A DNA stretch of 64,000 nt from Rubrivivax sp. (GTDB lineage: Bacteria > Pseudomonadota > Gammaproteobacteria > Burkholderiales > Burkholderiaceae_C): contig JAURZM010000047.1 in the NCBI GenBank assembly GCA_030653385.1, positions 62,001 to 126,000 on the forward strand, written 5' to 3'. Of this stretch, positions 53,773 to 61,665 are shown one piece after another. The position numbers were made by a program, and so were the translations under genes. Position 1 is the first letter of the stretch. Every line of letters begins with the position of its first letter. The notes below the pieces were generated by a model. It worked only from the letters and a program-made list of their open reading frames with translations. It did no database searches and had not been told where the DNA came from.

Positions 53773-55749
53773 TCAGGCTGCCTGCTTCATGGCCGGGAAG
53801 GTCTTGGCATCGACGATGGGCAGCGTGGCGCTGACGCTGCCGGTGCGGCCGTCCTCGAACTTCACGGCGGTTTCGATGAACTGCTGGGTCTTGCCGCCAT
53901 ACAGCGCATCCACCAGCACCTGGTACTTGTCGCCGATGTAGCCGCGGCGCACCTTGCGTGTGCGCGTCAGTTCGCCGTCGTCGGCGTCCAGTTCCTTGTG
54001 CAGCACCAGGAAACGGCTGATCTGGCTGCCGGCCAGCAGGGTGTCGGCGGCCAGGTCGGCGTTGATCTTTTCCACACACTCGCGCACCAGTTCCAGCACC
54101 TCTTTCTTGGCCGCCAGGTCGGTGTAGCCGGCATAGGGCAGGTTGCGGCGCTCGGCCCAGTTGCCCACGGCTTCGAAGTCGATGTTGACAAAGGCGCAGA
54201 CCTTTTCGCGGCGGTCGCCAAAGGCCACGGCTTCTTTGATGAAGGGAAAGAACTTCAGCTTGTTCTCGACGTACTTGGGGGCAAACATCGCGCCGTCGGA
54301 TGCGCCACCCATCAGGCGGCCGACGTCCTTGGCACGGTCGATGATCTTCAGGTGGCCACCGGCGTCCAGGAAACCGGCGTCGCCGGTGTGGTACCAGCCG
54401 TCGGCGGTCAGCACTTCGGCGGTGGCGGCCGGATTTTTGTAGTACTCCTTCAAGAGGCCCGGGCTCTTGACCAGGATCTCGCCGCTGTCGGTGACCTTGA
54501 TCTCGACGCCGTCGATGGGCACACCCACGGTGTCGGCCTTGGCTTCGTGGTCGGGCTGCAGGCACACGAAGACGGCGGTTTCGGTGGAACCGTAGAGCTG
54601 CTTCAGGTTGATGCCGATGCTGCGGTAGAAGGTGAACAGGTCGGGGCCGATGGCTTCGCCTGCGGTGTAGGCGACTCGCACGCGGCTGAAGCCCAGGCTG
54701 TTGCGCAGCGGGCCATAGACTGCCAGGTTGCCCAGCGCATACAGCAGCCTGTCGCCGGCGCCGACCGGTTTGCCGTTCCCCGCCTGGCCACGGGCCAGGC
54801 GTGCATCAATCAAGTCCGGACCCACCCGCTTGGCGACGTCCATGAAAAAGTGGAAGACACTGCGCTTGATGCGCGACGCATCTTCCATGCGGATCATCAC
54901 GCTGGTCAGCAGGCCTTCGAAGATGCGCGGCGGCGCGAAGTAGTAGGTGGGCCCGATTTCCTTCAGGTCGATCATCACCGTGGCCGCGCTCTCGGGGCAG
55001 TTCACCACGTAGCCGCAGGCCAGCCACTGTGCGTAGCTGAAGATGTTCTGGCCGATCCAGGCCAGCGGCATGTAGGCCAGCACTTCTTCCTGCGCCGTCA
55101 GCTTGTCGAAGCTCTTGCCGGCAGTGGCGCGGTCCAGCAGCGTGTGGTGGGTGTGCACCACACCCTTGGGGTTGCCGGTGGTGCCGCTGGTGAAAAACAT
55201 CGCCGCCACGTCGTGCGGCTGGCACTGCGCCACTTCGTCTTCGAACAGGCGAGCGTTGGATGCGTCGTGGGCCTGGCCTGCCGACACCAGGGCGTCCAGG
55301 CTGTCCAGGCCGCTTTCGTCGTAGTTGCGCAGGCCGCGCGGGTTGTCGAACCAAATTCGCTTCAGCGAGGGGCACTGTTCGCGCAGTTCGAGCAGCTTGT
55401 CCACCTGCTCCTGGTCTTCGACGATGGCAAAACCGACCTCGGCGTTGTTGATGGGGAAGGTGTACTCGGTGAGTGCGGCGTCCTGGTACAGCGGCACCGG
55501 CACTGCGCCCAGCGCCTGGGCCGCCAGCATGGATGCGTACAGGCGCGGCCGGTTGTCGCCCACCACCACGAGGTGGTCGCCGCGTTTGACGCCGGCGTGC
55601 GCCAGGCCACAGGCCAAGCGGCGCACCAGCAGCGCCAGCTCGGCCCAGGTGGTGGTCTGCCAGATGCCGTAGACCTTTTCGCGCAGCGCCGGCGCTTGCG
55701 GGCGCTGCTTGGCGTGGTCCAGCATCAGACGGGGGAAGGTCAACGACAC
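53773..55749 (-). CDS. AMP-forming acyl-CoA ligase (long-chain or aryl acid type)
   Basis: A 658-residue adenylate-forming enzyme. P-loop MFFTSGTTGNPKGVVHTHHT, A5 QLYGSTETAVFV, A7 WYHTGDAGFLDAGG, A8 IIDRAKDVGRLMGG and the catalytic lysine region LTRTRKVRRGYIGD. The long form matches FadD-like ligases of Liv-transporter clusters. It would activate the imported carboxylate with ATP and CoA; the substrate is not predictable. The start is the GTG at 55749, preceded by AAAGGAGAG at good spacing; the ATG at 55779 has no such site. First gene of the liv operon. Confidence 0.88.
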   Translation of the reverse strand: MSLTFPRLMLDHAKQRPQAPALREKVYGIWQTTTWAELALLVRRLACGLAHAGVKRGDHLVVVGDNRPRLYASMLAAQALGAVPVPLYQDAALTEYTFPINNAEVGFAIVEDQEQVDKLLELREQCPSLKRIWFDNPRGLRNYDESGLDSLDALVSAGQAHDASNARLFEDEVAQCQPHDVAAMFFTSGTTGNPKGVVHTHHTLLDRATAGKSFDKLTAQEEVLAYMPLAWIGQNIFSYAQWLACGYVVNCPESAATVMIDLKEIGPTYYFAPPRIFEGLLTSVMIRMEDASRIKRSVFHFFMDVAKRVGPDLIDARLARGQAGNGKPVGAGDRLLYALGNLAVYGPLRNSLGFSRVRVAYTAGEAIGPDLFTFYRSIGINLKQLYGSTETAVFVCLQPDHEAKADTVGVPIDGVEIKVTDSGEILVKSPGLLKEYYKNPAATAEVLTADGWYHTGDAGFLDAGGHLKIIDRAKDVGRLMGGASDGAMFAPKYVENKLKFFPFIKEAVAFGDRREKVCAFVNIDFEAVGNWAERRNLPYAGYTDLAAKKEVLELVRECVEKINADLAADTLLAGSQISRFLVLHKELDADDGELTRTRKVRRGYIGDKYQVLVDALYGGKTQQFIETAVKFEDGRTGSVSATLPIVDAKTFPAMKQAA

Positions 55750-55803
55750 AGGCTTCTCTCCTTTTGCCTTGAGCCACATTCTGGGCAGGACTTTGACGCC
55801 ATG

Positions 55804-55821
55804 TTGTCGTTGCGACGACAA
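55804..55821. promoter_or_regulatory. Inverted-repeat operator between the CoA ligase and Crp genes
   Basis: TTGTCGTTGCGACGACAA: perfect seven-base arms with a four-base centre, in the 115-base divergent region. This is the size and symmetry of a Crp/Fnr dimer site and is the likely target of the adjacent regulator. Confidence 0.55.
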
Positions 55822-55864
55822 TTTGCGGGTTCGCACTGACAGGCATTTCCCCAGCCACTCAAAC

Positions 55865-56608
55865 ATGCCCTCGAGCGCTTTCCCGTCAGCAATGCATGCC
55901 AGTGCGGTGCGCGCATCGCTGTCGCGCGGGGCCGGGCCGCAGGACCTGGACAGCATCCCGTGGCTGGTGCGGCTGGACGCGCCGGAACGCAAGCGGGTGG
56001 TGGCCGACCTGCGGGTGGTCGAGGTGCAGCCCGGCGAACTGGTGTGCCGCATCGGGCGGCCGGTGAGCTATTGGTTCGGGGTCATCGACGGCTTGCTGAA
56101 GATGAGCAACGACGCGGCGGCGGCAGGCGGCAGCAGCTTTCCCATCACCTTTGCGGGGCTGACCAGCGGCGGCTGGTTCGGCGAAGGCACGGTGCTGAAA
56201 AACGAGGTCTACCGCTACAACATCCAGGCTCTGCGCAAAAGTGTCGTGGCCGGCATTCCGGCCAGCACCTTCCACTGGCTGCTGGACCGCAGCATCGGCT
56301 TCAACCGCTTCGTGATGATGCAGTTGAACGAACGCCTGGGGCAGTTCATCGGTGCGCGCGAGATCGACCGCCTGAGCCAGTCCGACGCGCGTGTCGCACG
56401 CAGCCTGGCGGCGCTGTTCCACCCCCTGCTCTACCCCGGTGTGGGCGAGGTGCTGCGCATCACGCAGCAGGAGCTGGGTTACCTGGTGGGCCTGGGCCGC
56501 CAGCGGGTGAACCGTTCGCTGCTGACCTTGCAGGACGGCGGTGCGATCCGGGTCGAATATGGCGGTGTGCGGGTGCTCGACCTGGAGCGCTTGCGGCGCT
56601 GGGTCTGA
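55865..56608 (+). CDS. Crp/Fnr-family regulator of the CoA ligase/Liv operon
   Basis: A 247-residue regulator: sensor barrel LRVVEVQPGELVCRIGRPVS with YWFGVIDGLLKMSND, long dimer helix GFNRFVMMQLNERLGQFIGA, and winged helix ITQQELGYLVGLGRQRVNRS with LQDGGAIRVEYGGVRVLD. It belongs to a different subgroup from the tandem pair at 15350-16915. It is divergent from the acyl-CoA ligase, and the perfect inverted repeat between them suggests that it controls the operon and itself. The effector could be the substrate or its CoA ester; this is inference. Confidence 0.88.
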   Translation: MPSSAFPSAMHASAVRASLSRGAGPQDLDSIPWLVRLDAPERKRVVADLRVVEVQPGELVCRIGRPVSYWFGVIDGLLKMSNDAAAAGGSSFPITFAGLTSGGWFGEGTVLKNEVYRYNIQALRKSVVAGIPASTFHWLLDRSIGFNRFVMMQLNERLGQFIGAREIDRLSQSDARVARSLAALFHPLLYPGVGEVLRITQQELGYLVGLGRQRVNRSLLTLQDGGAIRVEYGGVRVLDLERLRRWV

Positions 56609-56619
56609 ACCGCCATCAC

Positions 56620-56641
56620 GGCGGCGCAACGGCGGCGCAAC
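56620..56641 (+). promoter_or_regulatory. SARP-like tandem direct repeats, site 1
   Basis: GGCGGCGCAAC twice in tandem (56620-56630, 56631-56641), an exact 11-base period. A third, weaker unit GCAGGCGCCGC follows in phase (56642-56652). A TTGACA lies at 56666-56671. Located before the small gene at 56688. Confidence 0.6.
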
Positions 56642-56687
56642 GCAGGCGCCGCAGCATCGACGCCGTTGACATTTTCCGGGATCTGCG

Positions 56688-56915
56688 ATGGCCCAGGCCC
56701 CGACACCCGCGTCGCAAGCACCGCCGTTGCCGGCCGCCATGCAGCTGAGCGTCTGGCTCGACGCTGCCGCGCACTGGCATGCACGCCTGGTGCTGCCCGA
56801 TGCCCGCGTGCTGGACTTCGACAGCCCCTTGCTGCTGGCGCAGTTCCTGGGTCGTGTCGCGACCCCGGTTTCCGGGCCCAGGCCACCGCCGGCCAAGTCG
56901 CACGGCCTGCGCTGA
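56688..56915 (+). CDS. Small conserved hypothetical protein
   Basis: A 75-residue protein: a Pro/Ala-rich start followed by MQLSVWLDAAAHWHARLVLP and DARVLDFDSPLLLAQFLG. The second part looks like a compact beta-hairpin plus helix. I do not recognise a named family, and it has no signal peptide. The start may be 56688 or the internal Met at 56739, which begins the ordered part. It follows the Crp gene by about 80 bases, with SARP-like repeats in between. Confidence 0.6.
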   Translation: MAQAPTPASQAPPLPAAMQLSVWLDAAAHWHARLVLPDARVLDFDSPLLLAQFLGRVATPVSGPRPPPAKSHGLR

Positions 56916-56916
56916 G

Positions 56917-56938
56917 GGTTGCGCAACGGCTGCGCAAC
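56917..56938 (+). promoter_or_regulatory. SARP-like tandem direct repeats, site 2
   Basis: GGTTGCGCAAC (56917-56927) and GGCTGCGCAAC (56928-56938), one mismatch, 11-base period, 69-90 bases before the gene at 57008. The core GCGCAAC is identical to site 1. Confidence 0.6.
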
Positions 56939-57007
56939 GGCGGTCGCAGACAGTGCCCACCAGCGGCGCCACTGGGGCTGCCGCAACCACGCAACAGGGG
57001 CCCAACG

Positions 57008-57643
57008 ATGAACTTCACCACCCACAGGGGTCGCGCACTTCGCGCTTTCGCCGCCGCCACCGCGCTCAGCATGGCCAGCACAGCGGTGCTCGCCGCTTCA
57101 CCCGCGGCCAGCGCCTGTCCGGCCCAGGGCTTCCTGAGCGGCAACCTGGCCGTCAACCCGAGCTTCGAGCTGCCCACCCCTGGGCCCAGCGCCACGGCGT
57201 CGGTGTGCTGGCGTGCCGGCATGCCGCTGCCCGCCACGTCGGCGGCGGCGGGCTGGCTGATGCACTCCAGCAACGACGGTGCCCGGGTGTGCTCCCGCCT
57301 CATCCCCGGCAGCGCGCCAGGCCCGGGCGGGGCACGCATGCTGGCCTTTCAAGCCGCAAGCAACGAAGGGGGCATCTACCAGGCCCAGCCGCTGGACCCG
57401 GCCAAGGCCTACATGTTTTCGGTGTGGGTGCTGGTGCAAAGCGGCCAGGTGGCGATCCAGTCACGCAACATGATCGGCGGACCGGTGGCGTGGAGCAGCA
57501 AGACCGGCGAGTGGGAGCAACTGCGTGTCTGCACCAACTCCATGGCCAACACGGACTCGCTGGTGATCTTCAACCAGGCCGCCGGCGGTGGCCGATTTGT
57601 CGTCGACCGCGTCGAAGTGCGTGAAATCCCGATCCGCGAGTGA
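57008..57643 (+). CDS. Exported protein with a carbohydrate-binding-like domain
   Basis: A 211-residue protein with a signal peptide (SMASTAVLAASPAASA). The mature part resembles CBM_4_9/DUF642-type beta sandwiches: GNLAVNPSFELPTPGPSATA, a GGARMLAFQAASNEGGIYQA strand pair, PAKAYMFSVWVLVQSGQVAI and FNQAAGGGRFVVDRVEVREI. Such domains bind glycans, but the target is unknown. The two cysteine pairs (CWRAG, VCSRL, RVCTN) may form disulfides. The stop overlaps the start of the following lipoprotein gene (TGATG). Confidence 0.65.
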   Translation: MNFTTHRGRALRAFAAATALSMASTAVLAASPAASACPAQGFLSGNLAVNPSFELPTPGPSATASVCWRAGMPLPATSAAAGWLMHSSNDGARVCSRLIPGSAPGPGGARMLAFQAASNEGGIYQAQPLDPAKAYMFSVWVLVQSGQVAIQSRNMIGGPVAWSSKTGEWEQLRVCTNSMANTDSLVIFNQAAGGGRFVVDRVEVREIPIRE

Positions 57644-58059
57644 TGACAATGGACTCCCGCACCGAAGTCCGCTGCTGGCGTGCGCTGGCGGTTGCGGGTC
57701 TGTTCGGCGCCGCGCTGCTGGGCTGTGGCGGCGGGGGCGATGAAACGCCGCCACTGCCCGCCAAGCCCATGGCGATGCACCTTGACTCGGCAGCGCCGTC
57801 CGCTGCCGTGGCGCCGGCACCCCTTGCCGTTGCCGTGGCCATGGCGCCCATCAACGCTGCGTCGGCAGCGGCCCCGGCACCCTGCGACCGCACCGCATCG
57901 CCGGTCCACGGCCCTACGGCCCTGCCGCCCCACGGTGCCCTGGCCGCGCTTGACCTCGAGCAGCAGGCCAGTGAAGCTGCGTTCGACGCCCTTGAAGCAA
58001 GCGGCCGCGCGGCCCACGCCGGGAACGTGCCGGCCGCCAACCCCTTCGAGCTGCGCTGA
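57643..58059 (+). CDS. Hypothetical lipoprotein
   Basis: A 138-residue lipoprotein with lipobox FGAALLGCGGGG (Cys about 28). The mature part is Ala/Pro-rich and unstructured until a possible helix HGALAALDLEQQASEAAFDA. No family is recognised. It is translationally coupled to the exported protein before it and precedes the regulator at 58102 by 42 bases, so all three may be one operon. Confidence 0.6.
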   Translation: MTMDSRTEVRCWRALAVAGLFGAALLGCGGGGDETPPLPAKPMAMHLDSAAPSAAVAPAPLAVAVAMAPINAASAAAPAPCDRTASPVHGPTALPPHGALAALDLEQQASEAAFDALEASGRAAHAGNVPAANPFELR

Positions 58060-58101
58060 ACTGGCCAGCGGCCGGCGCCACCGCGCTGGCATCATCGGCC
58101 C

Positions 58102-61100
58102 ATGCTGGAGCTTCACCTGCTGGGCACCGTGTCACTGCGGCGTGATGGCGCGGCGCTGTCGCTGCCCATCAGAAAGACGCAGGCCCTGCTGTTGCTGCTG
58201 GCGATGTCCGGGCGGCAGCCAAGGGCGCGCGTCGTTTCGCTGTTGTGGCCGGCGCTGGATGAGCCCACCGGCAGGCGCAACCTGCGCCGCGAATTGGCGC
58301 GCTTGCGAGAAATCGGCGCAGGCGATGCGGTGCAGGCCGAGAGCGACTTCCTTGCACTTGGCGAGGGGGTCGCCACTGACGTGCAGCAGCTTTCGCAGGC
58401 CGTGGCGCAAGGCCGCCACGCCGATGCGCTGGCCCTGTGGCGCGGCCCGCCGGCGGACGGCCTGGCGCTCGACGACGCCGCAGCGTTCCTCGAATGGTGG
58501 CAGCCCGAGGCGGAGCGTCTGCGCGCGCTTCGCCAGCGCACACTGGGCTTGCTCGCCGTGGCCCAAGAAGATGCTGGCGACGCCGAAGGCGCACTCGCCC
58601 ACGTGCAGACGCAGCTGGCCGAAGAACCGCTGCAGGAGCAACTGCACCGCGACGCGATGCGGCTGCAGGCCCGTTGCGGCCGGCGCGAGGCGGCGCTGGC
58701 GCAGTACGAACGCTGCCGTGCCCTGCTGGCCAGCGAGCTGGGCCTGGCGCCGATGGCCGAGACCGAGGCGCTGGCCGCGAAGCTGCGTGCCGGACCTGCG
58801 GCGGCTCCTGCATCGCAGGCAAACCCCGCCCTGCCGCGCGCGGCAACGGCCCCGGCAGCGCTGCCGCAGTTGCCGGCAAGCTTGCCCTTCGTCGGTCGTG
58901 AGTCGGAAATCGCGGCGCTCGAGATGGCCTGGCGCGCCGGCCGCGCGGTGCTGATCGAAGGCGAGGGTGGCCTGGGCAAGACCCGCCTGGCCACCGACTT
59001 CGCCGCCGCGCACGGGCCCTACGCGCGGGTGCGCACCCGGCCGGGTGACGGGGCGGTGCCCTACGCCGCCTTCGCGCGCGCGCTGCGCGAGTTGGCGGGC
59101 CCGCAGCCCGACTTCACTGCGCTGCCCAGCTGGGCGCAGGCCGAGCTGGCCCGTGTGCTGCCCGAGCTGGGCCCGCCGCCGCCGCCGATCCGCCACCCGC
59201 AGGAGCGCGGCCGCTTCATCGAAGCGTGCACGCAAGCGTGGCTGCTGGTGGCGGCCGACAGCTTCGACGCCGTGATCCTGGACGACTGGCACAACGCCGA
59301 CCACGCCAGTGCCGAGCTGCTGGCCTTCATCGCACAGCGCCGCCGCGAGCAGCACCCGGCTGGCGCACGCGAATGGCTGCTGCTGCGACCCGAGATGCCC
59401 GAGCCGGTGCGCCAGTCGCTGCTGCGCCTGCAAGCCGGCGCCGATGCGCTGCACCTGCAGATGGCGCCACTGGCCGACGCCGCGGTGTTCGAGCTCGTGC
59501 AGTGCCTGTCGGGGGTGGCCGAACCGCGGCGCTTTGCGGCGCGCCTGGGCCATGCAACGCGGGGCAACCCGTTTTTCATGGCCGAAACCTTGCGCCACCT
59601 GGCTGAACGCGAGTTGCTGTCGCTGGCCGACGACGGCAGCTGGCGCACACCTTTCGACGACGCGACCGACGACTACCGCGAACTGCCGGTGCCCAAGAGC
59701 GTGCACGAAGCGGTGCTGGAACGCGTGCAGCGGCTGCCGGCACCGGTGCGGCGTGTGCTCGAGGCCGCAGCGCTCGCAGCCGAGCCCTTCCTGCCGGCGC
59801 TGCTGGCACCGGCCTGTGCGCTGTCGGAGCTGGACACGGTGCTGGCCATCGACGAGGCTGTGCAGGTGCACCTGCTGCGCGAGCACGAACAGGGCGGTTA
59901 TGCCTTTGCGCACGATCTGGTGCAGCAGGCGCTTGAGGGTGCGTTGCCCGAAGCGCGGTGCCGGCTGGTGCACCGGCGGCTGGCGCTTGGCGCCGAAGCG
60001 GCGCGTGCAGCACCGGCGCTGATTGCCGCACACCACGAAGCCAGCGGCGACCGCGTGCGCGCCGTCGCCCACCGCATCGCGGCCGGCGACCAGGCCTGGG
60101 CGTTGCACGCCCTGCCCGAGGCCATCGACCATTGGCAGCAGGCGCTGGCCGACGGCGCCACGGCGGCGCAGGCCGTGTTGCTGCACCGGCACCTGATGCG
60201 CGCTGCCTTCTTGAGCGAACGCCAGGCGATGTCGCTGGAACACGCACACCTGCTGCAGGCGCTGGTGACGGGTGCCGAGTTGCAGGCAACACAGAGCGAA
60301 GATGAACGCGTGCTGGCGCTGACCGACGTGGCCCGCTACCTGGCCTACAACGAACAGCAGCCCGAGGCGCTGGCACTTCTGGACGGTCTACCGGCCACCA
60401 CCAGCGACCTGCAGCGGGCGCGTGTGCTGGCCGTGCGCGCCGAGGTGAAAAAGGAGCTGGGTCAGGTGGATGAAGCCGTGGCCGCGGCGCGTGCTGCACT
60501 GGCCTTGCAGGTGGTGCAGGGGCGTGAGCGCACGGGCCTCATGAGCACCTTGGCGCTGACGCTGCACCAGGCCGGGCGCTTCCAGGAAGCCGCTCAGGTG
60601 CTCAGGGAAGCCGCCGAGCTGTCGGCTGAACTGCACGACGGCATCGGCGCGGCGCGTGTCCGCTACCAGCTCGGCACCACTTTGGCCGCGCTGGGCGACC
60701 CGGGTGCAGAAGCCGAACTGCAAAGTGCAGCTTCACAGGCCGAGCGTGTGGGCGCGCTGACGGTGCAGCGTGCCACGCTGTACAGCTTGTGCGGCCTGTA
60801 CGCCGACCAGACGCGGTCGGCCCAGGTGCTGCAGGCTGCCACGCGAGGCTGGCAGTTGCAGCCGCCGCTGCCAGCGGGTGGCCTGCGCCTGATGTACCGG
60901 CTGGCGTTTGTCGACGCGCATCACGCGCTGGGCGACCTGGGTGCCGCCTGGGAACATGCCGCGGCCAGCCTGGACGAGGCCAGCGCGGTCAACGAGGTCT
61001 ATGCCCGCATGTCGATGCTGGCCACCTGCCTGGAGCTGCTGGCGCTGCTGGGCGAACAGGGCCGCGTCGCGCCCTTGCTGCAGAGCCTGGGCGACGAGGT

Positions 61101-61665
61101 GCTGCGCCAGATGCCGCAACATGCCAACGACTTGTGGCTGGCACGCGCCAAGGCGGCGCTGTTGCTGCACGACGTGGATGCCGCCGCGCAGGCGCTGGAG
61201 CAGGTCAGCGCCATCATCAGCATCGGCCGTGTGGCGGCCTTCAACGCCTTGCTGAAAGCCGAGCTGGCGCTGGTCCAGGGTGATGCCAGGGGCGCAACAG
61301 CGCAACTGCCCGACCCACGGGCCCCGGGCATGAGCGACGAGTACCGGCTGCGCCGTCTGGCCACGCTGCTGCAGGCGCAGCGCTCGGCGGGCAGCCTGCA
61401 GGCCGACACGGTGGCCGCCGCCCAGGCCGCGCTGCAAGCCGGCACCGTGCATGCCAGTGCCGCGCTTTACGTGCACGCGGCGCTGGCTGGCGCGCCGCAG
61501 GCAGGTTCAAGCGATGCGGCGCAAGCCGCAGCCGCGCACCTGGCGCGCCTGTGCAACAGCCTGCAGGCGCACCCGGCGCAACAGGCAGCGCTGCGGCGGC
61601 GCTTTGCCATGCTCACCACTCCAGCAGCGCATCACGGATCGCTGGGCGCAGGAGCTCGGGGTTGA
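58102..61665 (+). CDS. SARP-type BTAD transcriptional regulator with AAA ATPase and TPR-like tail (second copy)
   Basis: A 1,187-residue paralogue of the protein at 10988. SARP-like winged helix 1-95 (LLGTVSLRRDGAALSLPIRK, RRNLRRELARLREIGAGDAV), BTAD 100-225 (QPEAERLRALRQRTLGLLAV, YERCRALLASELGLAPMAET), AAA ATPase with Walker A GEGGLGKT at 287-294 and GNPFFMAETLRHLAERELL, then a helical TPR-like tail of over 500 residues. AfsR and GutR/MalT-like STAND regulators have similar plans. Neighbouring promoters carry 11-base-phased direct repeats of the type SARPs bind. Its 3' end overlaps the convergent serine hydrolase gene by 53 bases. Confidence 0.85.
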   Translation: MLELHLLGTVSLRRDGAALSLPIRKTQALLLLLAMSGRQPRARVVSLLWPALDEPTGRRNLRRELARLREIGAGDAVQAESDFLALGEGVATDVQQLSQAVAQGRHADALALWRGPPADGLALDDAAAFLEWWQPEAERLRALRQRTLGLLAVAQEDAGDAEGALAHVQTQLAEEPLQEQLHRDAMRLQARCGRREAALAQYERCRALLASELGLAPMAETEALAAKLRAGPAAAPASQANPALPRAATAPAALPQLPASLPFVGRESEIAALEMAWRAGRAVLIEGEGGLGKTRLATDFAAAHGPYARVRTRPGDGAVPYAAFARALRELAGPQPDFTALPSWAQAELARVLPELGPPPPPIRHPQERGRFIEACTQAWLLVAADSFDAVILDDWHNADHASAELLAFIAQRRREQHPAGAREWLLLRPEMPEPVRQSLLRLQAGADALHLQMAPLADAAVFELVQCLSGVAEPRRFAARLGHATRGNPFFMAETLRHLAERELLSLADDGSWRTPFDDATDDYRELPVPKSVHEAVLERVQRLPAPVRRVLEAAALAAEPFLPALLAPACALSELDTVLAIDEAVQVHLLREHEQGGYAFAHDLVQQALEGALPEARCRLVHRRLALGAEAARAAPALIAAHHEASGDRVRAVAHRIAAGDQAWALHALPEAIDHWQQALADGATAAQAVLLHRHLMRAAFLSERQAMSLEHAHLLQALVTGAELQATQSEDERVLALTDVARYLAYNEQQPEALALLDGLPATTSDLQRARVLAVRAEVKKELGQVDEAVAAARAALALQVVQGRERTGLMSTLALTLHQAGRFQEAAQVLREAAELSAELHDGIGAARVRYQLGTTLAALGDPGAEAELQSAASQAERVGALTVQRATLYSLCGLYADQTRSAQVLQAATRGWQLQPPLPAGGLRLMYRLAFVDAHHALGDLGAAWEHAAASLDEASAVNEVYARMSMLATCLELLALLGEQGRVAPLLQSLGDEVLRQMPQHANDLWLARAKAALLLHDVDAAAQALEQVSAIISIGRVAAFNALLKAELALVQGDARGATAQLPDPRAPGMSDEYRLRRLATLLQAQRSAGSLQADTVAAAQAALQAGTVHASAALYVHAALAGAPQAGSSDAAQAAAAHLARLCNSLQAHPAQQAALRRRFAMLTTPAAHHGSLGAGARG

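Noticed and set aside
52985..54565. A 526-codon frame starting upstream of livG
   Set aside because: The first half is out of frame with the acyl-CoA ligase and has no homology pattern; livG begins at 53770.
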